From positions 310,001 through 374,000 of the forward strand of contig NZ_FOCJ01000002.1 of NCBI RefSeq assembly GCF_900110075.1: 64,000 nucleotides of DNA, in the 5' to 3' direction. The DNA comes from Paenibacillus sp. OV219. GTDB lineage: Bacteria > Bacillota > Bacilli > Paenibacillales > Paenibacillaceae. Shown in pieces: positions 38,225 through 46,919 of the stretch (position 1 is its first letter; every line of letters starts with the position of its first letter). The notes under the pieces are model-generated. The model made no database searches and was not told where the DNA came from. It saw nothing but the letters and a program-made list of their open reading frames with translations. Both the position numbers and the translations under genes were made by a program.

Positions 38225-38686
38225 CTAGAAGCGGTTCGCGATTAAGGAGAACAGCTTGAACAAGATTGCGGTGATGCCGGCGGCCATTAAGGGGCCGACG
38301 GGGATGCCGCGCAGAAACACAATGCCGAAGATCGAGCCGACGACGAGACCGACGATAAGCTGCGGGTCGAGCCGGAGCATCTCGAGCCCTTTGCCGTTGA
38401 CGTAGGTGGCGATGGCGCCTCCAGTCAATGCGAGGATACCGGGCCAGGATGTTACGACGCTGAGCATATCTTTGGAGCTAATGCGCTCAGATGCGAAGGG
38501 TACGAGCACGCTGAAGGTGAGGAACAGAAGTCCGAGTTCCAGCCCTCTGCGCTCTATCGTGGGCAAGAAGCGCTGGAGATGAATGAGCTTCACGATCAAG
38601 AGCACACATGCCGCTGTGGAAATAATCGGCGATCTTCCAACTAAGCCTACAATAATCAATACAACTAATACGACTTCCCCACTCAT
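38225..38686 (-). CDS. DUF441 family membrane protein
   Basis: A 153-residue protein with four to five helices of the DUF441 (YeaL/YtwI) family. It has [20 protein letters not shown], the periplasmic-type loop [20 protein letters not shown], and the conserved [20 protein letters not shown] and [13 protein letters not shown]. The function is unknown. The ATG at 38686 has GGAGGAG 10 bases upstream; the frame to 38782 is extended without family sequence. Confidence 0.85.
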   Translation of the reverse strand: MSGEVVLVVLIIVGLVGRSPIISTAACVLLIVKLIHLQRFLPTIERRGLELGLLFLTFSVLVPFASERISSKDMLSVVTSWPGILALTGGAIATYVNGKGLEMLRLDPQLIVGLVVGSIFGIVFLRGIPVGPLMAAGITAILFKLFSLIANRF

Positions 38687-38821
38687 ACTTGCCCGACTCC
38701 TCCAATCGTTGTCGCCGCCCCGCAAATAAGCATAGAGCGTCCATACTTCCAGTGTATGGAACAAGCCTTCCCGATATGTCACTTCGACCTTGTACGAGGA
38801 TGCTGCCTCGTCTGATCAGAA

Positions 38822-39532
38822 TCAGCCATGCACGAGCATGTCGCCTTGCATGCGCGGCACAATCATGCTGCAGTTGACTAAGCTACACCGTTCAACGTCT
38901 CGGCCGCTGCCGTATTTAATTAATCTTTTTCCCGTTACGCTACCCGATATCAGGTCATACAGGTTATCAGCTTTATTCCGATAGAGTCCTAGCATAGCCG
39001 CACCGAGATCATTCATCTCAAGTGGAGACGCGCACATGCCCTGGAGCTCGCTGATGATCAGACCCGCACATACGCCATCCTCCAGCGCAAATTCATCATG
39101 GCTGCCGGCGCACAGCAGCACCAGATCACGGCGCAGCTCGAGCGCTGTACGCGCACATGCCGCCGCATTGTTCAGTGATCCGGCCAGCACATGGTCGGCA
39201 CGCATCGCTTTGTGCAGTGCCCGCGTACCGTTCGTCGTCGTTAGGACGACCCGGCGGCCGCGTACGGCTTCGGCGGTAAACTCCTCGGGGGAATTGCCGA
39301 GATGGAACCCGGGGATTTTGCGGCAGAATCGCTCTCCCGCCAGCAACTGTCCATCGCATAGAAGCGCTCTTGCTTCCAGCACGGTCTCGACAGGTACGAT
39401 CCCTGCAGCGCCAGAAGCAAGCGCAGCGACAATCGTGCTTGTCGCGCGGAGCACGTCAATAACGATTGCCGTCCGATGGGCGAAACGCTCGGACTGCGCT
39501 TCATTTACGTTGGAGATGACTTCAATTTGCAT
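38822..39532 (-). CDS. comB: 2-phosphosulfolactate phosphatase
   Basis: A 236-residue Mg-dependent phosphatase of the ComB family that releases (R)-3-sulfolactate from 2-phospho-3-sulfolactate. Family motifs are IVIDVLRATSTIVAALASGA, VLTTTNGTRALHKAM, CAGSHDEFALEDGVCAGLII and the central KIPGFHLGNSPEEF. In B. subtilis the homologue (YitC) serves sulfolactate accumulation in spores. Immediately upstream on the same strand is comA, so the two catalyse consecutive steps. Confidence 0.92.
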   Translation of the reverse strand: MQIEVISNVNEAQSERFAHRTAIVIDVLRATSTIVAALASGAAGIVPVETVLEARALLCDGQLLAGERFCRKIPGFHLGNSPEEFTAEAVRGRRVVLTTTNGTRALHKAMRADHVLAGSLNNAAACARTALELRRDLVLLCAGSHDEFALEDGVCAGLIISELQGMCASPLEMNDLGAAMLGLYRNKADNLYDLISGSVTGKRLIKYGSGRDVERCSLVNCSMIVPRMQGDMLVHG

Positions 39533-39582
39533 ACAATTAACGCTTCCTTCCTACAAGGACTGGTCCACCACGGCCAGCCAAA

Positions 39583-40419
39583 TCAAATCATATAAACAAA
39601 TGGTTCAACATGTACACCGAAGCAGAAAGTGTCTGAGCGCAGCCCTCGCCGCATCGTTTCGAGCGAAAATACTTCGCCTGGTTGAATGTTGCCGAGGTGA
39701 ACATCGGAGCCGAAGGTTTGCAGCAGCAGCACCTGCTGTTGCTTCAGCGGCGTTTCCCACATGATGCGGCGGATATCCCCTCCGAGGGAGCGGCTCACAG
39801 TTTCCAGCACGCTTTGCGCGCAGTTTCCATTCGCATCAAAGAGCCCTACGCCAACTCCGGATTCCCTTGCTTCAATCGTGACCATCTCAGATCCCGCATG
39901 CCAGTCAGCCTCGGCAGTAACCACGAGCTCCTGCACATCTACAAGCGAACCAGTCAACTTCTTCCCGTATTCAGAAACGACGCGAAGACCGTTCTTAACC
40001 CCTTCTTGAATGAGCTCGGTGCGCAGCTTGCGGCTAAGCTCAATCGTACCGTCAGACACTTCGATTCCGTTAAAGCCAAGCCGGCAGATCGTGCGGAAGA
40101 ACGCAGGCACAACATCCTGCTGCACAGCGGACTCCAGCAGTGTACCTCCTGGCATGACGGTTAGGCCGCAGCGCTTCGCTTGTTCGATTTTGCTCAGAAG
40201 AAGATCGGTCGGATAGAGCGGTGCAGTGCCAAACCCGAATTTAATGCAATCCATATAGCTTGCTGATGTTTCAAGAAGATCGGAGAACGCATGGCGTCCG
40301 AGCCCTTTGTCAATGACCATCGTTTTGCCGCGCTCGAGAGCGTTAAGGCTGGACAGCTCGCGCTGGCCGCTTGGGTCGCTTAGTACGGAAGGCCAAGCCG
40401 CCACAGAAATTGATTTCAT
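39583..40419 (-). CDS. comA: Phosphosulfolactate synthase
   Basis: A 278-residue TIM-barrel enzyme (ComA/YitD family) adding sulfite to phosphoenolpyruvate to give phosphosulfolactate. Features include the lysine in GKTMVIDKGLGRHAFSDLLE, the strand DCIKFGFGTAPLYP, and VMPGGTLLESAVQQDVVPAF and FNGIEVSDGTIEL. In spore formers this feeds 3-sulfolactate, a spore-core solute, not coenzyme M as in methanogens. The ATG at 40419 has GAGGAG 6 bases upstream; the longer frame has none. It lies 50 bases ahead of comB. Confidence 0.92.
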   Translation of the reverse strand: MKSISVAAWPSVLSDPSGQRELSSLNALERGKTMVIDKGLGRHAFSDLLETSASYMDCIKFGFGTAPLYPTDLLLSKIEQAKRCGLTVMPGGTLLESAVQQDVVPAFFRTICRLGFNGIEVSDGTIELSRKLRTELIQEGVKNGLRVVSEYGKKLTGSLVDVQELVVTAEADWHAGSEMVTIEARESGVGVGLFDANGNCAQSVLETVSRSLGGDIRRIMWETPLKQQQVLLLQTFGSDVHLGNIQPGEVFSLETMRRGLRSDTFCFGVHVEPFVYMI

Positions 40420-40628
40420 GTTATCTCCTCGCATTCGTTTCATATCCACAGCAATATATGCAATGCGCCTAGAGCGTGTGCTGGCAGCGGCTGATTCAGA
40501 GCTAATATTGTGAGAATGAAAGAATAGCAAGCCCGCATAAGCTAGAAGAGAGCCGTGCTAGTAGTAGAGAAGTAGAAGGCCAACAGTCAACTTGCATTAT
40601 GAATTGACTTGGAAGAAAGGAGATAGAT

Positions 40629-40895
40629 ATGCTGAACAAAATCGTACTGACCATGGCGACGATCCGAATATTCTCCGGCTCGCTTGAAATTATGGCGGCA
40701 CTGCTCATGCTGCGTCTCAATCAGATTGATAAGGCGCTCATCGTGAACTCCTCGCTGGCGTTTGTCGGGCCGCTTGTACTTATCTCCACAACTACGATCG
40801 GCCTGGTCGGGCTCTCGGACAAAATATCGTTTGGCAAAATGCTGTGGATTGTAGGCGGTGTCGCGTGCATTTTGACAGGGGTGCTGAAGAAGTAG
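40629..40895 (+). CDS. yqhV: DUF2619 membrane protein YqhV
   Basis: An 88-residue membrane protein with three predicted helices (MATIRIFSGSLEIMAALLML, then ALIVNSSLAFVGPLVLISTT and GKMLWIVGGVACILTGVLK). It is the conserved neighbour of spoIIIAA in Bacillales. The ATG has AAAGGAG 6 bases upstream. Function is unknown; the location suggests a link to sporulation. Confidence 0.87.
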   Translation: MLNKIVLTMATIRIFSGSLEIMAALLMLRLNQIDKALIVNSSLAFVGPLVLISTTTIGLVGLSDKISFGKMLWIVGGVACILTGVLKK

Positions 40896-40929
40896 CCTTC
40901 CATCTGTCGTTCATAGACATCTAGATTTG

Positions 40930-40958
40930 TCATATTGCTGGGCTCATTTGAATAGAAT
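40930..40958 (+). promoter_or_regulatory. Candidate sigma-E promoter of the spoIIIA operon
   Basis: TCATATT (40930-40936), 14-base spacer, AATAGAAT (40951-40958). This resembles the sigma-E consensus (ATATT-type -35, CATACAAT-type -10), 71 bases before spoIIIAA. The spoIIIA operon is under sigma-E in B. subtilis. The -10 is imperfect, so this is a candidate only. Confidence 0.45.
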
Positions 40959-41029
40959 GGGATACAAAGCTGGACAATCATACGATTCTAGCAATCTAGC
41001 GTAGAAGCTGCTGCCGGGAGGGTTAAACG

Positions 41030-42040
41030 ATGCTAAAGAAAGTGCTGCATTTGCTGCCTTCCGAGCTGGCTTACGTGCTATGCCGGATTCCGGAGAAGGT
41101 TCAAGACGTCATTGAAGAGATTCGCATTCGAGAAGGCCGGCCGCTTGAAATTAGTACGAGCCAAGGCTTCTGGTTCGTATCTGCAACTGGAAAGCTTCTT
41201 GCAAAGCCAGAGGAAGCGTACAAGCCAACCACGGAATTGTGCCGCAAAATGCAAGAGCGTGTCACCAACCATTCGCTCTATGCGATGGAGGAAGAGCTCC
41301 GCCGCGGCTATATCACAGTTGCAGGCGGCCATCGAATCGGACTGGCTGGCAGAACGATCCTCGAGCAAGGTCATGTCCGTGGCATCCGCGATATCGCAGC
41401 ATTCAATGTGCGGATCGCCAGAGAAGTAATCGGCGCGGCGGCAGGGCTTCTGCCGAAGCTCGTTGATCTTCAAAAGCAAACGCTACAATCGACGCTGATC
41501 ATCGCACCGCCGCAGCAAGGGAAAACAACACTCGTACGAGATCTGGCAAGGGCGATCAGCAGTGGTGCCTGGGGTCATCCTGCCGCATCGGACTGGCCTG
41601 GACGCAAAGTTGGCATTATTGATGAGCGGTCGGAAATCGCAGCCTGCGTCAAAGGTGTTCCAACATTCAATGTAGGCCCGCGAACAGATGTCATGGATGC
41701 TTGCCCCAAAGCGGAAGGGATGATGATGATGCTACGCTCAATGTCACCGGAAATTATAATCGTCGATGAGATCGGCCGCGAAGAGGATGGCGCAGCCATT
41801 CTGGATGCCAGCCACGCAGGCGTGACCGTTATAGCAACCGCTCATGCCAATGACTTGGAAGACGCAAGGGGGCGTCCGCTGCTATGCAATCTGCTCGAGG
41901 CGGGAGCGTTCCAACATATCGTCGAGCTTCGCCGAAGCGGGGGAAGTCTCATGAGCAGAGTGCTGCCGGCGGCAATGGCAAGACGAGCACCGGCGGCGCG
42001 TGAGCCTACTGCAGTGAAGGGAGGCGGCGCGAGTGGTTAA
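41030..42040 (+). CDS. spoIIIAA: Stage III sporulation protein AA (ATPase)
   Basis: A 336-residue secretion-type ATPase that energises the SpoIIIA-SpoIIQ feeding-tube channel from the mother cell. Walker A is APPQQGKTTLVRDLA (about 164-178). Further motifs are GIIDERSEIAACVKGVP, MLRSMSPEIIIVDEIGREED (Walker B) and VTVIATAHANDLEDARGRP. The N-terminal AYVLCRIPEKVQDVIEEIRI and EELRRGYITVAGGHRIGLAG are family-typical. The C-terminus is extended and Ala/Arg-rich. It overlaps spoIIIAB by 8 bases. Confidence 0.95.
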   Translation: MLKKVLHLLPSELAYVLCRIPEKVQDVIEEIRIREGRPLEISTSQGFWFVSATGKLLAKPEEAYKPTTELCRKMQERVTNHSLYAMEEELRRGYITVAGGHRIGLAGRTILEQGHVRGIRDIAAFNVRIAREVIGAAAGLLPKLVDLQKQTLQSTLIIAPPQQGKTTLVRDLARAISSGAWGHPAASDWPGRKVGIIDERSEIAACVKGVPTFNVGPRTDVMDACPKAEGMMMMLRSMSPEIIIVDEIGREEDGAAILDASHAGVTVIATAHANDLEDARGRPLLCNLLEAGAFQHIVELRRSGGSLMSRVLPAAMARRAPAAREPTAVKGGGASG

Positions 42041-42551
42041 GCTGATTGGGGCTGCGCTCATTCTCTTCGCCGGCACGATGATCGGGTTCGTACAAGCCTC
42101 GCGCTTTACTTCACGCCCGAATCAGATCCGCCAGCTGATCTACGCACTTACGCGGCTCGAGACTGAAATCGGGTACGGCTTCACGCCGCTCCCGGAAGCA
42201 ATCGGCCGTAGCAGCGCGATGGTGCAGGAGCCGGCATCAGGTTTTCTCCGCGAGGTGAAGCGAAGGCTGGATGAACAGTCCGAGCTCACCTTCCGCGAAT
42301 GTTGGGAGCAGGCAGCAGCTCACATCTGGCCGAATACCGCAATGCGGCAGCAGGAGCAGGCGGCTCTCATGCGGCTCGGCTCGACGCTCGGCATCAGCGA
42401 TAGAGAAGATCAGATCAAGCATTTGAAGCTAGCGATGCAGCAACTGCATGCAGAAGAGGAACTAGCGCGGGAAGATGCTTCGCGATTTGCGAAAATGTGG
42501 AAGAGTCTTGGCGTACTCACTGCTCTACTCGTCGTCATTTTGATTTTTTAG
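42033..42551 (+). CDS. spoIIIAB: Stage III sporulation protein AB
   Basis: A 172-residue protein resembling type II secretion GspF. An N-terminal helix (LIGAALILFAGTMIGFVQAS) precedes a helical cytoplasmic domain (RPNQIRQLIYALTRLETEIG, and FRECWEQAAAHIWPNTAMRQ) and a C-terminal helix (LGVLTALLVVILIF). It is part of the mother-cell complex that maintains forespore volume and sigma-G activity. The GTG start is inside the end of spoIIIAA, so translation is coupled. Confidence 0.94.
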   Translation: MVKLIGAALILFAGTMIGFVQASRFTSRPNQIRQLIYALTRLETEIGYGFTPLPEAIGRSSAMVQEPASGFLREVKRRLDEQSELTFRECWEQAAAHIWPNTAMRQQEQAALMRLGSTLGISDREDQIKHLKLAMQQLHAEEELAREDASRFAKMWKSLGVLTALLVVILIF

Positions 42552-42566
42552 TGGGGTGCCGCAAGC

Positions 42567-42770
42567 ATGAATTTTGATGTGTTGGCTATCTTTCAAATTG
42601 CCGGAATTGGTTTTATTGCCGCAATGATCCATACGCTTCTGAAGCAAAGCGGTAAGGAAGAATATGCGCATTGGGCGACGCTGGTCGGTTTTATCATTGT
42701 ACTGTTCATGATTTTGCGATTATTAGGTGAACTGTTTCAGGAAATAAAAACGACTTTCTTATTTCAATAA
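42567..42770 (+). CDS. spoIIIAC: Stage III sporulation protein AC
   Basis: A 67-residue two-helix protein (VLAIFQIAGIGFIAAMIHTL and WATLVGFIIVLFMILRLLGE), matching SpoIIIAC in length and pattern. A small membrane subunit of the SpoIIIA complex. Confidence 0.94.
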   Translation: MNFDVLAIFQIAGIGFIAAMIHTLLKQSGKEEYAHWATLVGFIIVLFMILRLLGELFQEIKTTFLFQ

Positions 42771-42805
42771 CATCAGTTTTTTACAGCTAGGCGGGTGATC
42801 AGTGT

Positions 42806-43201
42806 TTGGAAATCATCCAAATTGTAGGGTTAGGTTTGGTTGCAGCAGCACTCGTTCTGGTTCTGCGGGAACAGAAACCGATGTTCGCTTTTCTGCTAGG
42901 TGCTTTTACAGGGCTATTCATCTTCTTATATGTCGTAGGCAAAATCGACACGGTGCTAACTGTGCTCGAGCAGCTCGCGGATCGGTCAGGCATCCCGTCG
43001 ATCTACCTGAAGACGATACTCAAGATTATCGGTATCGCCTATATCGCTGAATTTGGGTCGCAGATCGTACGTGATGCCGGGCAAGAGAGCATTGCCTCCA
43101 AGATCGAGTTTGCTGGTAAAATACTCATTCTCGTTCTCGCGGTGCCGATCATCAGCGTCATCGTAGAAACAGTGCTCGGCCTGTTGCCGGTAGGGAGTTG
43201 A
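42806..43201 (+). CDS. spoIIIAD: Stage III sporulation protein AD
   Basis: A 131-residue membrane protein with four helices (IVGLGLVAAALVLVL, then FAFLLGAFTGLFIFLYVVGK). The family segment YLKTILKIIGIAYIAEFGSQ is followed by ILILVLAVPIISVIVETVLG. The start is TTG (TTG GAA ATC) after GGCGGGTGATC. It overlaps the next frame at its stop codon region. Confidence 0.94.
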   Translation: MEIIQIVGLGLVAAALVLVLREQKPMFAFLLGAFTGLFIFLYVVGKIDTVLTVLEQLADRSGIPSIYLKTILKIIGIAYIAEFGSQIVRDAGQESIASKIEFAGKILILVLAVPIISVIVETVLGLLPVGS

Positions 43202-43206
43202 ACGTA

Positions 43207-44472
43207 ATGAGGCGGTGGTTGATTCGTAACGTGATGCTCGTTGCTGTTGTTCTGCTATCCATGCTTGCACTACTGCCCGTTGCAGCAATAGCAGCAGGGG
43301 CCGAGCCGGGGGAACTAACGGAACAGTTGGAACAATCGGCGGCATCGAAGCCAGATACCGATAACAACGCATCGGATGTGAATGCTGCGCTTGCGAATCA
43401 ACAGCTGAAAGGCGTCAACACGGAAGCGGTTGAGGATTACTGGAACAAGCTGATGAAGGAGTATAGCGGCTTCTTCCCGGATAACGAGGTGCCAAGCTTT
43501 GCTGAAATGGTCATGCCAGGCGGTGAAGGACTCAAGCTGACAACGGTGCTCTCGGGCTTGCTGAGGTACGTGCTGCACGAAATCCTTTACAATGGCAAGC
43601 TGCTTGTAACGATCGTCATTCTGACCGTATTCAGCATGATGCTGGAGACGATGCAAACCGCGTTCGAGCGCAATACGGTGAGCAAAGTGGCTTACAGCAT
43701 CACCTATATGGTCATGATCGTGCTGGCGGTCAACAGCTTCAACGTCGCAATCGGTTACGCGAAGGATGCCATCACCGGAATGATTCAGTTCATGCTCGCG
43801 ATGGTGCCGCTGCTGCTGACACTGCTCGCCACGATGGGGAGTGTTGTTACTGTATCGGTGCTGCATCCACTCATTATCTTCATGATCAACGCGGTTGGCT
43901 CTATCATCTACACGGTCGTCTTTCCGCTGCTGTTCTTCTCGGCCGTGCTTCATATTGCAAGTGCCGTGTCGGATAAGTTCAAGGTAACGCAGCTGGCGAA
44001 TGTGCTTCGGAGCTTCAGCGTCGGGCTCATGGGCATTATGCTGACCGTGTTTCTCGGCGTCATCTCGGTGCAGGGCGCGACAGGCTCGATTACAGACGGC
44101 GTTACAATGCGGACGGCGAAGTTCATCACAGGCAACTTCGTGCCGGTCATTGGACGAACCTTCTCCGATGCGGCCGATACGGTCATGTCAGCCTCACTGC
44201 TCGTCAAGAATGCAGTTGGAATTGCTGGTGTCGTAATCATTTTGTTCCTCTGTGCATTCCCTGCTGTGAAGATTATGACGCTCGCTCTCATCTACAACGT
44301 ATCCGCCGCCATCATGCAGCCGCTCGGCGATAGTCCTATCGTGACTTGTCTGCAGACGATCGGCAAAACATTAGTTTATGTCTTCGCTGCTCTCGCCGCA
44401 GTCGGACTTATGTTCTTCCTGGCCATCACAATCGTGCTTACAGCAGGTAATGCGGCGGTCATGATCAGATGA
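43207..44472 (+). CDS. spoIIIAE: Stage III sporulation protein AE
   Basis: A 421-residue polytopic protein, the largest membrane subunit of the SpoIIIA complex. It has a signal-like first helix (about 7-28), a hydrophilic stretch to about residue 115, and then about eight helices. Conserved parts include GLLRYVLHEILYNGKLLVTI and SFSVGLMGIMLTVFLGVISV. The ATG at 43207 is chosen since GTAGGGAG lies 9 bases upstream; the in-frame TTG at 43198 abuts that site. Confidence 0.94.
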   Translation: MRRWLIRNVMLVAVVLLSMLALLPVAAIAAGAEPGELTEQLEQSAASKPDTDNNASDVNAALANQQLKGVNTEAVEDYWNKLMKEYSGFFPDNEVPSFAEMVMPGGEGLKLTTVLSGLLRYVLHEILYNGKLLVTIVILTVFSMMLETMQTAFERNTVSKVAYSITYMVMIVLAVNSFNVAIGYAKDAITGMIQFMLAMVPLLLTLLATMGSVVTVSVLHPLIIFMINAVGSIIYTVVFPLLFFSAVLHIASAVSDKFKVTQLANVLRSFSVGLMGIMLTVFLGVISVQGATGSITDGVTMRTAKFITGNFVPVIGRTFSDAADTVMSASLLVKNAVGIAGVVIILFLCAFPAVKIMTLALIYNVSAAIMQPLGDSPIVTCLQTIGKTLVYVFAALAAVGLMFFLAITIVLTAGNAAVMIR

Positions 44473-44497
44473 AGCACGTGTTGCAGGAGGGGTTCAC

Positions 44498-45262
44498 ATG
44501 CTGAACTGGCTTGCCGTATGGCTTCAGCAAATTATCGCGGTTGTGTTGCTGGCGGGCTTTATCGACTTGCTGTTGCCGAACAAAGCGATGCAGCGCTATG
44601 TGAGGCTCGTCGCAGGGCTGATCATTTTGCTGACGATCTTAACGCCGATCATCCGGCTGCTCCAAGGCGACTTCAACGCTAGGCTCGATCAACAGGTGGA
44701 TAACTGGTTTCAATCCACGAATAACAATCAGTTCCACATGCCGACGCTGGAGGATATTCAAGAAGATGCCAAGAAGCTTCAGGATCAGCAGAAAGCCTCT
44801 GCCTTGGCGCTGGTGGAGCAAAGACTTGGCTCGTCGATGAAAGAAAGCATTTCAGAAGCTACCGGTCTGCAAGTGGCGGCGGTTGGTGTGAAGCTGACAG
44901 CCGCAAACACCATTGATCAGGCGAGAATTGAGTCGGTCGTGGTGACACTAGCGAAGCTGGTGCCGGAAACGGAATCCGAATCCGAATCAGAGGATGACTC
45001 AAAGGCGACAGGAGATTCCAAATCGGCGAATGAAGTAAAGCCTGTCGATGAGGTTGAAGCTATCGAAGTTACGGTGCAGCCGATGACAGATCAGTCAGCG
45101 GGTTCACCGGGATCAACGAATGCATCCGATAGCCAGGAGGAGCAGCCAGCTAGCAGTGAAGTGGCCGCGGCTGTGAGAGAAGTTCTACGGCAAGAGTGGA
45201 GCGTAAACCCGAAGCGAATAGAAGTGATGCAGCAACAAGCGGATGCTGAATCGGCACAGTAG
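44498..45262 (+). CDS. spoIIIAF: Stage III sporulation protein AF
   Basis: A 254-residue membrane protein. Two N-terminal helices (IIAVVLLAGFIDLLLPN and YVRLVAGLIILLTILTPIIR) are followed by an extracytoplasmic ring-building domain. The domain is interrupted by an acidic, low-complexity insert of about 55 residues (from ETESESESEDDSK to ASDSQEEQPA), which makes the protein longer than the roughly 200 residues I expect. It ends in REVLRQEWSVNPKRIEV. Confidence 0.93.
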   Translation: MLNWLAVWLQQIIAVVLLAGFIDLLLPNKAMQRYVRLVAGLIILLTILTPIIRLLQGDFNARLDQQVDNWFQSTNNNQFHMPTLEDIQEDAKKLQDQQKASALALVEQRLGSSMKESISEATGLQVAAVGVKLTAANTIDQARIESVVVTLAKLVPETESESESEDDSKATGDSKSANEVKPVDEVEAIEVTVQPMTDQSAGSPGSTNASDSQEEQPASSEVAAAVREVLRQEWSVNPKRIEVMQQQADAESAQ

Positions 45263-45277
45263 GGAAAGGGGAGAGCG

Positions 45278-45919
45278 ATGTTGGCCAAATGGCTGGATGG
45301 GCTGGAGTCAACGTTTGGGGGCGGCCGCGGTGGGCCGAAGCGGATGAAGTCACTGCGCTGGCTGCTTATACTCGGTGGGATCGGAGTCGCACTTGTCATC
45401 ATGAACTCTTTTCTCAACTATAGCCAAGTACCTGCTTCTGACCAGCAAACCACATCCTCTAGTACACCGCCGACCGATCCTGCTTTCAACAATAGCAGCA
45501 AATCGGACAGCCCTATCGCTGACATTGAGCATTCGCTGGAGAATCGGCTGAAGGAGATTTTGGAGATGGTCGTTGGGGTCGGTACTGTGGATGTACTGAT
45601 TACGGTAGACTCCACCGAGGAAACAGTCGTGCAGCTCAACGAGAAGGAATCGCAGCAAATTACGAATGAAAGCGACAAGAATGGCGGCAAACGCACCGTG
45701 ACCTCCCTCACGAAGGAAGGTCAAGTGGTGCTTTACGATACATCCGGCGACAAAGCGCCGATCATTGTGAAGAGACTTCAACCCAAGATTCGCGGCATTC
45801 TAATCGTTGCGAAAGGCGCAGAGAACGGTACGGTAAGACGGCTCATTGTCGACGCTGTCGAGAAGGGCCTTAATGTTGCGGTCAACCGAATCTCGGTTAT
45901 TCCCCGCAAACACCAATAA
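45278..45919 (+). CDS. spoIIIAG: Stage III sporulation protein AG
   Basis: A 213-residue single-pass protein whose extracytoplasmic ring-building motif assembles a large ring in the intermembrane space. The helix is LLILGGIGVALVIMNSFLNY (about 28-47). A Ser/Thr/Pro-rich stretch then leads to the ring domain with IEHSLENRLKEILEMVVGVG, VDVLITVDSTEE and LIVAKGAENGTVRRLIVDAV. Confidence 0.94.
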   Translation: MLAKWLDGLESTFGGGRGGPKRMKSLRWLLILGGIGVALVIMNSFLNYSQVPASDQQTTSSSTPPTDPAFNNSSKSDSPIADIEHSLENRLKEILEMVVGVGTVDVLITVDSTEETVVQLNEKESQQITNESDKNGGKRTVTSLTKEGQVVLYDTSGDKAPIIVKRLQPKIRGILIVAKGAENGTVRRLIVDAVEKGLNVAVNRISVIPRKHQ

Positions 45920-45957
45920 AATTCCAATTGGACAATGAAAAGGGAGGCTGTTCGTAA

Positions 45958-46710
45958 ATGAATAACAAAAGGCAAACGATTTGGCTCGTATCCATGCTAA
46001 GCTTAATGGTCATTTTGTCGGCTTATTATTTGTTCACCGAGGATGTAGGCACGCCTAGCAACATGGTCACTGACGGCACGAAGCAGGATCAAGGAGCGGC
46101 TTCGAATGCAACGGAAGCATCCGGCAAAGCAGGCGATGACAACGGCATTACGGTATCCGAAGTGACAGGCAACAAAGATGCGAATGCAGGCACAGATGCG
46201 GCGACGGCAAACAACTCGCAGAATACCAAGGATAACGCGGCATCGGCAGACAATTCAGCGGCAGACAATGAAGCGGCAGACAATGCAACGGCAGACAATG
46301 CAGCGGCCGCAGCAGCAGATCAAGAAACCCTCAAGCAGCTCGAGAAATCCGGCGCAGTTAGCGAGAGTGTGTTCAGCCAAATGCAAGAGAAGCGCGACCA
46401 GAAGTTTTATGACGAATACAACAAGCTGCTCGGCACAATCTCCGATACGAAGCAGAATGAGAAGGCGGCTGGCTCAGCGGTTGATCAGCTGAACCTGCTT
46501 GAAGACAAGAGCACGAAGGTCACTGGTCTTGAAGAAGAGCTGACGAAGCAATTCAGCAATGCGGCAGTCGTATCAGATGAGAACGACCATTACAAAGTCG
46601 TCGTTCAAAGCGAGAAGCTTGAGCGCAGCCAAGCAGAGAGCATTCTCTCGATGGTCATTAATGAGCTTGGCGTATCGCCGGATCAAGTGACAATTCAATA
46701 TGTGAAGTAA
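45958..46710 (+). CDS. spoIIIAH: Stage III sporulation protein AH
   Basis: A 250-residue single-pass protein that binds forespore SpoIIQ across the intermembrane space. The helix is TIWLVSMLSLMVILSAYYLF (about 7-26). A linker of about 90 residues, rich in Ala/Asp/Asn/Thr and partly built of 15-bp DNA repeats, leads to the YscJ-like ring domain (about 118-250). That domain includes FSQMQEKRDQKFYDEYNKLL and SEKLERSQAESILSMVINEL. Last gene of the spoIIIA operon. Confidence 0.94.
   Translation: MNNKRQTIWLVSMLSLMVILSAYYLFTEDVGTPSNMVTDGTKQDQGAASNATEASGKAGDDNGITVSEVTGNKDANAGTDAATANNSQNTKDNAASADNSAADNEAADNATADNAAAAAADQETLKQLEKSGAVSESVFSQMQEKRDQKFYDEYNKLLGTISDTKQNEKAAGSAVDQLNLLEDKSTKVTGLEEELTKQFSNAAVVSDENDHYKVVVQSEKLERSQAESILSMVINELGVSPDQVTIQYVK
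46243..46302 (+). repeat. Four tandem 15-bp units inside spoIIIAH
   Basis: Unit GCGGCAGACAATGCA with one to three changes per copy, encoding the repeating ADNxA pattern of the SpoIIIAH linker. Units keep the reading frame. Confidence 0.8.
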
Positions 46711-46732
46711 CGGTCTAAGAGAGTGCCCCATT

Positions 46733-46764
46733 GCTAATGATATAAGCAGTGGGGCTTTTTTCCA
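46733..46764 (+). terminator. Terminator of the spoIIIA operon
   Basis: Hairpin GCCCCATTGCT / AGCAGTGGGGC followed by TTTTTT. Confidence 0.9.
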
Positions 46765-46807
46765 TCTAACCATATATAAAAAATGGGTTCGTGTTCCGGG
46801 TGGTTTA

Positions 46808-46816
46808 TGCTATAAT
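46808..46816 (+). promoter_or_regulatory. Extended -10 promoter of accBC
   Basis: TGCTATAAT (extended -10) about 100 bases before accB. The leader between contains a small hairpin (GCATCTTCC / GAAGATGC, near 46878-46896) close to the ribosome site. Confidence 0.6.
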
Positions 46817-46919
46817 GGGGTTTGGATTGTGCAGGTTTGGTAAATTGCACCGTCCCCAATAATATAGTTACCAAGAAGCATCTTCCTTGAAGATGCACTA
46901 CATTTTTAGGAGTGAAACG

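Noticed and set aside
40930-40972. GGATACAA as an alternative sigma-E -10 for spoIIIA
   Set aside because: It would be 23 bases from the -35 candidate, too far; the AATAGAAT element with a 14-base spacer was preferred.
41030-41466. Short alternative frames inside spoIIIAA
   Set aside because: Overlap a certain gene in other phases.
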